Source of the DNA: Conchocele bisecta | Taxonomy: Eukaryota; Mollusca; Bivalvia; Lucinida; Thyasiridae | Length of the DNA stretch: 64,000 nt | Assembly: GCA_029237695.1 (NCBI GenBank) | Contig: CM055272.1 | Location: 12,388,042-12,452,041 of the forward strand | Direction: 5' to 3' | Shown: one piece after another, positions 25,501 to 37,100 of the stretch | Position numbering within the stretch: the stretch's first letter is position 1 | Layout of the letters: each line of letters begins with the position of its first letter | Position numbers and translations under genes: made by a program | The notes under the pieces: generated by a model | The model's database searches: none | What the model saw: the letters and a program-made list of their open reading frames with translations, nothing else | What the model was told of the DNA's origin: nothing

Positions 25501-28500
25501 GCAAATATTGTATATCCAGGCGATAAGACCTTCTGGATCTGCCCCGTTTATGGATATTTTCGGATTGTTAACAAAACATCCATTTTCTGATCAATGGAAT
25601 TATAGTTGAAAAGTCGACATGGAAGAGTCCATACCAGTTACAGTCGCACCTCTCTAAACGGAACAAAGAGAAATGCTACTGTCTGTTTCACGAAAGCTGC
25701 CCAAATTTTACGGCCATATAAACAATTCAAACACAATATTGTTTTCGATAAAATTAAATTAAAGGAAAATTTAAGAATCAGCCTTTTATTGTGAAAGAAC
25801 AATTTCCCCATGATAAATCCCCATTGACATCTTCACGAGTGAAGATGTCTATGGGGATTTTACATGGGGACATTTTGTAGAATTTCAGAAATACTGGACC
25901 GATTTTTAAAATTTAATTTTTGTTTTCTTAGTTAGATAATTTCCAAGCTATCTAGCCATGTTTCGATTTTTTTCGTTTTTTGATTCCTCCCACAACTCCT
26001 ACCTCTTTATCCCCCATGTTAAATTCCCATAAAGAAATCAATTTTTCGTAATAAATTCAATATTTGACAAAATTTCACGAAATAAAAAGAAGGCTCATTC
26101 TTAAATTTTGATACAATTTAACATTATCAAAAAATATATTGTTTTTGCATTGTCTATATAGCCGTACAATTTGGGCAGGTTTCGTGAAACAGACAGTAGT
26201 CTCTGCTTAATTTCGATTGGGTTCATTGCCACTTATCTCCGATCATAGTGTCTGTTCGTGATCGCAAATCACACACACGTGTCTTGGGACAGTCATCTGT
26301 CTGTTTTACAGTGTAACCTCTCTAAACTGGACACCCAGGGTGTCCGGTTTAGAGAGGTTTTACTGTACTTAGTTAAACCACACGTGTGACAAGATAGCTA
26401 CACGAGTTGCCTACGATATGGTTATCGTAGTGGAGAGATATCGTAGCCAGGTCAGTAAGTTTGTTTCTAGTGTCAGCCCTGATTTAGTGTTAGGCGAGGA
26501 AAACGGACTTGTACATTCTATTCTATTCGGCTTATATTTAAGGGGGGGATTGGCCCGAACACCTTCCATACCCGGTGGACTTGCACATGTTGTAAGCGGT
26601 CCTATATAGCAGGTACACAGCCGCCTGCGTTAATCTTGCCAAGATTATCAATGTTTCTGAGCAACTAAATGTATTGTCAATACCAACTCACAATCAAGCA
26701 ATTTGATTATCTGCTCAGGCTCAGACAATGAAACTACTTGATTTCAATCACAAGGTTCAAGTTAGAAATGGACAAAGTTGGTAAGATGAGCGCCAGCTGT
26801 AGTGCATATGTAACCTACATTGTGTACACTGTGAGTATCTTGTGCTGCTTTGTTTCTACTTTTGGACAGTCAAGTAATTACAAGTCCACGTATAGTATCT
26901 TACTTTAACCCTTTCCCTGTTTTGCGATATTTCGACTCATCCAAATCCAAAACATCTGAATAAGAGAATCAAATGCTGGGTCCAATGATGGTTAAATTAT
27001 CTGATAGAGTAGAAAACATTGTGGGAAAAGGAGAAATTGCTTGTTACAAGCAATTTCTCCTTTTCCCACAATGTTTTCAAAAGACATCTTCTGCAGAGGC
27101 GTGAAAAGTCGTCTCTATCAGGGAAAGGATTAAAGTACGATATCTTGAGTTTGAAATAAAATATTGTGACGACAAGTCTTGTGTTTTTTCTCAATCGCAA
27201 AGACTGTAGTTTAAAAGTACATGCCCACTCAGTAGGCACAAACTGTTCTTTATTGGAATTAAATATATTTATTTTACTGTTAGTGACTCGCGGTGGTATC
27301 AAGCTATTTTCATATGCAAATGAGGCATCATATTTTTTAATTATTTATACTAATTAAATGCGTGACCTGAAAAATTAATATTTTCGACAGATTATAAAGA
27401 GACTAAGTACATGTAGTATTGTCCTTTAACATTTTCAGGAAACACAGTTATCGCCCCTGCTATCAGTGTGGAAATGTACGTCTGATATAAAATGTATTCT
27501 ACTGACGATATATATCAGTGTATAGCGAGCACTCGTATTTTTTAGAACTGGTGGAATAGTGACACAATTATACACTTACTTAATTCCTATAAAGTATAGT
27601 TTGTGCCTACTGAGTGGGCATGTACCTTTAACACCAAAGCGAAATTATGCCATTTTAAGCAATTAAAAAAAATGGCTGAGCATCGCTACACTATCCACCA
27701 CCATCGTTCCATTGTCAGGGACGGTCTACTAGTGCCAATACTGGGGGAAGCGACGAGCCTATTCAGCGGCCTCGTAGTCTTCACCATTCTTGGGTTCGTC
27801 GCGCACGACATGGGCGTGTCTATAGAGGAGGTGGTTACATCAGGTGGGTGTGTGTAACTCGGAAACAAATCTATTAAAACAAACCATACATCCCATTACT
27901 CGAGTGTCAGACACATGAGACAAGCCGTGTGATTGATATTGTAACTAAGGTGATGTGCGATTTTTCATTAAAACTATTTACAGAAACTATATATTTTCTT
28001 TAAATGACGTCGTAAGTTGACGATTTGTCAAGAGGAATGAGATGATGAATTGCTCTGAACATTTCGCCAACTTTCGTTATTTACAGAAAATATCGTAAAT
28101 TTTGTAAATATTTTTAATGAGATATCCCACATCTTCTTAAGTACACAATCATATGGTTTGTCTCGTATGTATATGGCGGTCAGTGGCGAAATTGTGCTTC
28201 TGGGATGTATGACCAGTGTTCCATGCCACATGCCGCATGCCGCATGCCGCCAGTGGCCCATGCCTACCAGTACTTGTACTTGAGAAATGTGACATAATTG
28301 TTTCGCGAGTTTTTTCTGTATTAAATTTCACATGTTTGGCTCCCTTCAAATGAGATTTGACTGCGCTTCACCCATGTTTGACACGTCGAAAGATTTATCA
28401 CAAACGTGACACCTGTAGCCTATTTCACCAACATTGCCAAGTATACTTTGAGGGAGAAATTTTCAATTTTAGGATAAATTTATTAATTTTTATTATACTG

Positions 28501-31162
28501 AATTTATTACATTATCACAGCCATTTTGGCTGTGATAATGTTATACATTCAGTATACTAATTCTGCATACTTTTAATAATCAAATATATGCAGTCGTTAG
28601 TTCTGTATGAAATAATGCATTTCAGGAAAAATAAATGATTTCTCCCTCAAAGTATACTTTGTTAGAAAAGTATACTTTGCAATGTTGGTGAAATCGGCTA
28701 CTGGCTTTCGTGCAGTCACTGTCGGGGCGTAACCAATCTCTATACCGTTCTTGGCCAAGCCAAACGCTATTAAATTTACATTTGCCCGGCATATTTGTTT
28801 ATGTTTTCATGCTTCAACATAATTCAATAGAACGCTGAACCGGAAAACATGGATGCGCGATTTTTGCACTGCGCATATTGTGGTATAGTGTAAAACTAGA
28901 ATTATGCAGAAACCAAATTAAATATTATCGAAATGCAAGAGACGTCCGATATGTTTGAGGACTTTTTATTTTTAGCCAAAAAAACCTGAAATTTAGTGAT
29001 GGACTGGGCGCCAATTTCAATTTTCCATGACTTTTACATGACCCAGCCACAAAAAAAAAACACAGTTTTTCCAGGATTTCCAGGCCTGGAAAACCAAATT
29101 CCATTTGCCATGACTTTTCCAGGATTTCCATGACCCGTACGAACCCTGCATGCGATATATCTGACGGCCACGTTGATGTCGTTCTCAGAATGTCGTTCTC
29201 GGAATGGTGTGACAATTCTTAGTGAAACCGGTAAAAGCACTTTATGATCGTGTGCAAGTCATGATGTATAGCATCCTTTAACACTCTTAGACATTTAGAG
29301 GAACACATGCGTGTATTTGAATATATAATTAAGGTAACAGTCGGACATTAACACGTGGCTTTGTTAAATATTTACTGTTTATGCCATCTTGATTCTATTT
29401 CAGGACCCGGATTAGGATTTATCGCCTACCCACAAGCCATAGCGCGCCTTCCGGTGCCACAGTTTTGGTCTGCTTTGTTTTTCTTCATGCTGCTGACTGT
29501 TGGCCTGGACAGTTTGGTATTGCTATGGGCATATCGGGATTTTTTTGAAAAAATACTATAAAAAATAAAAACGTGTTTTCATCATGGCCCTGTGTAAAGT
29601 GGTTTAATTGAAGATATATAACGATACTAGGATCGCTGTGTTGTTTCTATGTTCACCCATATAGGTACATAGATATCATTGTTCCTATCTGATTGCGTTC
29701 AATTAATCTTTAATTAAAACACATTACACAGGTCCATGATGAAAACACGTTTTTATTTTTGATAGTATTTTTAAAAAAGTTCTGATATGCCCCTTTAATA
29801 TGGCCGTAATTGGAGAATGTGGAATATGATCGCTGGGACCAGTGTAGACCCAGACTAGCCTGCACTACGGCGCAGTCTAGTCAGGGTCTGGGGGCCGTTT
29901 TACTAAACTTCATACGACTAAAATGTTCGTAAGTGCAAAATTATGATAGTCTGTAAATTTCCCATAAACAGTGTTTTCTTGAAAACAATTAATGGATTTA
30001 AATTTATTGAGCATAGGCTGCATATGCAGCCTATGCTCAATAAATGTAAATCCATCAATTGAAATCTCCAGACGATCCTAAATCTGGACTTACGAACATT
30101 TTAGTCGTAAGAAGTTTAGTGAAACGGGCCCCTGCACTGTTCGTGTGTGATCAGCGTGTGACTCATACGGTTATACTTCAAAGAATATATAATACGAGGT
30201 GCAGTCATACAGTTCTCGGAGTTTCTTGTAAATTGTGTAATATATAACTACCACATTGTTCATCTTTATATGGGATGTACATCTTGTCAAATTGAATTGT
30301 TTTGAAAATAAAAACATACATAAACTTTTCGACAAACCATTTGGAAATGTTCTGTTTAACAGACATATCTACTCTGATATGCGTTTTAGTGCTTAAAGGT
30401 ACATGCCCACTCAGTAAGCACAAAATGTTCTTTATAATAATTAAATAAGTGTATATTTGTGTCACTATTCCACCAGTTCTCAAAATTACAAATGCCCGGA
30501 AAACAGATATAATCATTTAGTAATATTTATTTTACTGATAGTGACGCGCGTTGTTATCAGGCAATTTTCATATGCAAATGAGGCATGATATTTTTACTTA
30601 TTTATGCTAATGAAATGCGTCGCCTGAAAAATAATATTTTCGACAGATGATAAATTATGATCATTGCACATCAAAACATAAATACAGAGAATAAATAGTA
30701 CTGTCCGTTAACATTTTAAGGAAACACGGTTTTCAGTGTGAAAATTTTCGTCTAAAATAAAATGTATAATAATTCCAATCAATTCGTGGGGTAATGGTGA
30801 ATGAATGTTTATTTTGCCAGGAAATTTCATACATACAGAATATACAAAAGTATCTGTATTACTATATGATAATTCCAGCACAAAAATATTTACACAATTC
30901 CCTAACATTTGATTGGCCCGTAGCAAGTCTCTGTCCAAAATTTATATCCCAGTAAGCGCCCACTGCCGAACTACTTTCCGTAACCGTCAGGCGCAGTTAA
31001 AATAATTCTTAAGAAATCGGAAAATAAACACATTTTCAATTAATTTATTTAAAATGCTGGAATTATAAGGAATGAATGGCCTTTTTGTGGAATTTATCGG
31101 GGATATAAACTTGGAAAAGTCGCGGGAATACTGACGAGGCCTTAAAAAAATAACAATTTTCG

Positions 31163-31197
<35 letters not shown>

Positions 31198-34100
31198 TTT
31201 TTTTTTTTTTTCGAAAATTGTATTTTTTTATCGTTTCGTCCAGTATTCCCGCGACTTTTCCAAGTTTATATCCCGATAAATTCCACAAAAAGGCCATTCA
31301 TTCCTATAATAACCTACTGCGTGGGCATGTACATTTAAACACATATACATACATGTACATGTGTTTGTTCGAACAAATCACATGTACATGGGTTGTTTTT
31401 TGTGTGTGCAAAATTCAGTCATTCCGATTATGGGATTCTGTCCAATATTGGTATATAGGGTCTAATGTAATATTGCCTTCCAACATGGCCAACAGTGTTT
31501 ATATTACCTGTATCCAACAAAGGGAAGTAACTTTTACTGATGTGGGAACTCTGTATTGCTCTTACCACCAAAGAAATATCTGTTCAATGCACTGGCCCAG
31601 TTTCGACTCGATGCAGGTATTGCAGGACATTCAAAGTCAGCATTCATGACGTAATGTCAATGACGGAGCAGCGTTCGGTGGTTATTTCTGCAGGGGCGGA
31701 TATAGAGGGGAGGGGGGGGGGGAGGTACGGGGTTGCAACCCCACCCCCACCCCCGTTCAGCCACGGAGTTTACATAGATCACAGTTTACTTCCAGTTGCA
31801 GTCTGAATTTAAATGCTGTAAAACACAGGAAAGTGCATTTCTGGGCATCTAGTTTTCAAAATTTGTCCTGGGGATCATGCCCCCGGACCCCCTAGCATAG
31901 GGGAGTCCGAGGGCATGCCCCCAGGACAAATTTATACCACCCCCGTTCTCCAAATGCTGGATCCGTCCCTGTTCTGTTTGGTTGTATAGTGACTCCAACT
32001 CGCACGTGTGTATTCAGACACGGTGGTCAACTATAAGTGCAGGTCTATTACACATGTATATTGGAATTATATGCCGGTTATTAATTAGTTGGAGTAGTGG
32101 ATGAAGCAACCTACTGTCTGTTTCACGAAACCTGCCCAAATTTTACAGCCATATAAACAATGCAAAAACAATATATTTTTCGATATTAAATTTTTAAGAA
32201 TGAGCCTTCTTTTTATTTCGTGAAATTTGGTCAAAAATTAATATTGATTTTATTACGAAACATTGATTTGTCTATGGGAATTTAACATAGGGGAAAAGGA
32301 TGTGGAGGAGATGGGAGAGGAGTAAAAAACGAAACATTTCGGAAATTGACTCCGAAACCTGGCTAGATAGCTTGGAAATGATCTAACTTAGAAAACACAA
32401 GCTAAATTTTGAAAATCCGTATTTCGGAAATTCTAAAGATGTCCCCCAATAAAATAAATATTTGACCAACTTTCACGGAATAAAAAGAAGGCTCATTCTT
32501 AAATTTTGTTTTAATTTAATATTATCGAAAAGCTTATTCTTTTTGAATTGTTTATATAGCCATACAATGAAGCTTTCGTGAAACAGACATTTTATGCAAT
32601 GAAGAAGGCAACAGTACACTAACAGTCCGTGATGGAAACGTTTACTGCTGATCAGAGAATGAAAAAATGTTACTTAATAATTTACGTTAATTTTAGGTAA
32701 CGTAAGACGACGTCAAACTATTCCGTGGTGATGTAGATGCCCGTGAATAATTGACAACTATACACAATGATACGCTTTACTTTCTCCGTGCTTACGTTCA
32801 GCTGTTTCCAACGTTTGATTTCGTCCGAATCACATTTCTCTGCAGAATATTCAGACTAACTACACGTCAAGTAATACTGTTAACTTTGGTATTGGCGAAG
32901 TCGTAGTGTTAACGGCTATAACATGGTCTTCTTTAAAAGGAAGAAACCGCAGTCGTATTTATGAAAACTAAGATTTACCTGAGACCTCATGGTCGCCGCC
33001 ATTACTGTAGTGTAAACAATAGACCACGTGATCCTATACCCTGGTTTCTATGTTCAGTTCACAGGGGCGGAGTCAGTGCTGGCGGCCATTATCGACTCGT
33101 TTCCAAAGTTACGGCGGCGTCGCCTGCTCGTGTCACTGGCCGTGTGTGTGGTCATGTTCCTGGCCGGCCTACCCCTCTTCTGTTTCCAGGTAATAATATC
33201 ACTTGCACTCACGAACTTGTGTCGTCTGATTTTTTTTGTTTTTCTGTTTCCTTATCACAAACATCACAGCATCGTAGGACCATCAGATGAATGCATGTGT
33301 GAAATTTGATGATGCAGTTATGTGATAGGAAACATAACAGGGGTGTGTCGGGGTGGGGGTGGGGTGGGGTGGGGGTGGGGGGGTGCGGGTGATAGCGTGT
33401 AGAAGGTGAGTGGCAGACTTAGGCTGGCGAAAATGTTTAGCAGTGGAGCAAATTGAGTACAAAGACGGCTATTTGCCACAAGGTAGGTACATTTTCGATG
33501 TTTTACTAATATTTTAATTTAAAACACAAGGCAGCCATATAGCCTATGGCACGACTGAATATATCATAGATCTATGAAGTGATACACTTATAGACCGTAT
33601 TTTCATTAAAATGTCCGCAAAATTCATAACGGCATGCTTTGTTTACTCAGAGGAGACCACAATACCTTCAATAATTTTTGTCACTGCATCTTTTAACAAA
33701 GTGTCTGCATTCGTAGATCTATGATATATTCCGTCGTGCCATTGGCTATATGGCTACCTTGTATTTTCAATTAACATATGAATAAAACAACGAAAATGTA
33801 CCTACCACGTGCAAATAGCCGTCGTTTTATTCCATTTGCTCCACCGCTAAACTTTTTCGCCAACCTAAGACTGCCGCTAACCTTCAAAACGCACCCCTGC
33901 ATATATTATAAGAAACTTGTATGAGCTAAGGCTTTGAACAAACTAAGTATGTAACAATGACCTTAACATTAACGAGAATCGTGGATTTATAGAGGACCAT
34001 CAGAGGAATGCATGTGCGAAATATGAAACAGTTATGTGGAAGCAAACAGAACTTATAAAAAATTTACACGAGCATTAAGGTTTTGAACACACAAAGTATG

Positions 34101-37100
34101 TGACCTTGACATTGGGTATTGCGGGGATGGATTTGTCACAGAATGACTCACTGTATGCGTGAAATATGAAGCAGTTACGTGCAAGAAAACAGAACATTAG
34201 TATGTGACATTGATCTTGTGTTTAACGGGGCCGGAGGGTCATAGATTTGTCACAGCATGATAGAGAACCATAAGAGGAATGCATGTGTGAAATATGAAGC
34301 AGTTAAGTGAAAGGAAACATAAATTATAGGAAATTTACCCGAGCGTTAAGTTTTTGAACGCACAAAGTATGTGACCTTGACATTGAGTATTGCGGGGCCC
34401 GCGAATCATGGATTTGTTACAGAATGGCTCACTGCATGCGTGAAATATGAAGCAGTTACGTGAAAGAAAACAGAACATTTGAGACAGTTATCCTAGAGTT
34501 AAGGCTTTGATCGCATTAAGTATGCCTTATTTGGGTTTTTGCGGTGGCCCGTTGATCGTTGATTTGTCACAGCATGATAGAGGACCATCATATGAATGCA
34601 TGTGTTAAGGTCTATGGCCTTGGGTTTATCTGGGGCCCGAGGATCGTCGGTTTGTAACAGCATGATATTGGACCATCAGAGGAATACATGTGTGAACTAC
34701 ATTTGTATGCTTCAGTTACGTGAAAGAGAACATAAAGTATAATACATTAACCTGAGCGGGACGTAAGGGACGTACGGCCGGGACGTACTGACGTCCCGGT
34801 AACACTATATGCCCCCCTCATCATTCGGTGGCATACACAGTTGATGACTATGTCACATGAATACACTGTGGTCCGCCTCGATCTGTACCGGTATACATGG
34901 TATATGCCACATTTACAGAGCCCATAATAATTAATTGCGATATGCATGTATAGTATGTATTTGTTTCCAATCACCGTATACTGACTGCTACAGGCAGCCG
35001 GAGCAATGGTGCTAAAATGTATGACCAGTGTAGCTGCTGATCAAATACCACATTACTAACGATCTGGCAATACGGGTGTTTCATGGATGGATGGCGAACA
35101 TTGAAGATCCTGATCAGACTTTTCGAATATACAAGCTGATCTGGAACTCCACTGGTCGCATCACCCATAAGCCCCATTTCTCCAGTTACAGCCACCACAT
35201 ATGTGACAAACTGTGTGATTTTGCACGTAAAATGATGGGCGATATCTCATGACAAATATTTACAAAATTTACGATATCTTCCGTAAATGACGTCGAAAGC
35301 TAACATATTAAATGCGGAATTCTATTCCAAATGTGATGAAAATCTCCTCAACTTTCAACGACTTATACAGATAATATGACAGTTTCTGAAAATATTTTTA
35401 ATACAAAAATCGCACATCGTCTTACTATGTACAAAATCACATGGCGTGTCGTATAGACTAATCCGCTGTATACAGTCGAACCTATCTAAAACGGACACAG
35501 ACAGAAGTTTATTGTGTTTAATTCTGATATGTTTCATTGATATTTACATCCAATAATAATGTCTGTTCATGATCGCAATGCATCCACGCTTGTCTTGATG
35601 TAGTACTCTGTCTCTTTGACGGTGGATCCTCTCTAAACCGGACACCCTGGGGTATCCCCAGGGTGTCCGGTTTAGAGAGGTTCCACTGTATTTGCTTGCA
35701 GGCGGGGATCTACGTGTTCACCCTGATCGACTGGTACGTCGCCATATTTGCTGTGCCAATCATTGGCATCCTCGAATGTGTGATATTCGGCTGGATCTAC
35801 GGTAACATACAACTGTGCTAATCTTGCCAATATTGTCTTTTTATTTATTTAAAAATACTTCAATGTTTTACTTGAAATCAAAGCTTGATTTCAAGTAAAA
35901 GATTCAAGCAGTTTTCAATAAAGAAATTGATAATGGAAATCAAATTGCTTGATAGCGAGTTGGCAATATATTCTCAGAAACGTTGATACTCTGGCCTTTA
36001 TTGCCGCCGGCGGTTGATTATTGGATTTACATTTATTGAGCATAGCTCAATAAATGTAAATCCACCAATGTGTAATCATGTGCCGTTGTGGATGAGTGAC
36101 CGAATGGGGCGGGGGGGGGGGGTGTGGGGGTTCATTGTGATAGTCTGTAAATTTCACATTAACAATCCAAACGATTATTTGATTTACATTAATTGAGCAT
36201 AGGCTGCATACGCTCAATAAATGTAAATCCATTACTTGTTTACAAGAAAACATTGTTAGTGTGAAATTTACAGACTATCATAATTTTGCACTTACGAACA
36301 TGTTAGTCGTACGAAGTTTAGTGAAACGGACCCCAGGGCTCTTGTAAAGTTGTGTAATTTGAAAGACAATGCGTACCGCTGTCATTCAGGAGCTGACCGA
36401 CTGAGTGGAGACATAGAGATGATGATCGGCACTGGCACCATCCAGTCCTTCTTCCTCTTCGTCTTCCGCTTCTGCTGGTGTTTTGTAACGCCGATCGTGC
36501 TGCTGGTGAGTGCTAGTACCGGATATAGTGTCACGTGGTTCCGAACGTTTCTGTTACATGGGAGTTGAATTGGGTTATTGGCCATTTTAAAAGTAGTAAG
36601 ATTATTACTGCCAAGTGATTCTGGTGTGACGAGGACCTGGCATCAGATCAGGATTATTCTGATTTCAGGGCTGAATACATAGTTTTTTATTGTAAATATT
36701 CAGTTCTGATTTTGGGACCCCCCCCCTCCCATTTGTACATTTATTTGTACATGTACTTGTACAGGTAATATATGGTATTTAGTACTATACACATTGACCC
36801 GGCCTTAATGACCTTAACTGTTAATAGGCCGTTAAACACCAACAAACAAACAAAACCGAACGTTTCCGAATGACATTTTCCGATGTAACTTATTATGTGA
36901 CGTATTTGTTACATCATCTTAAGAAACTGCCAGGTTATTGATAATATAAATAGCGCACCAAAGAAGATGACTTACATGTGTTATGGGTTTATTATAGGAA
37001 TAAATGGCCTTTTTGTGGAATTTATCGGGGTATAAACTTGGAAAAGTCGCGGGAATACTGGACGAAGGCCGGAAGGCTTGCTACGGGCCAATCAAATGTT

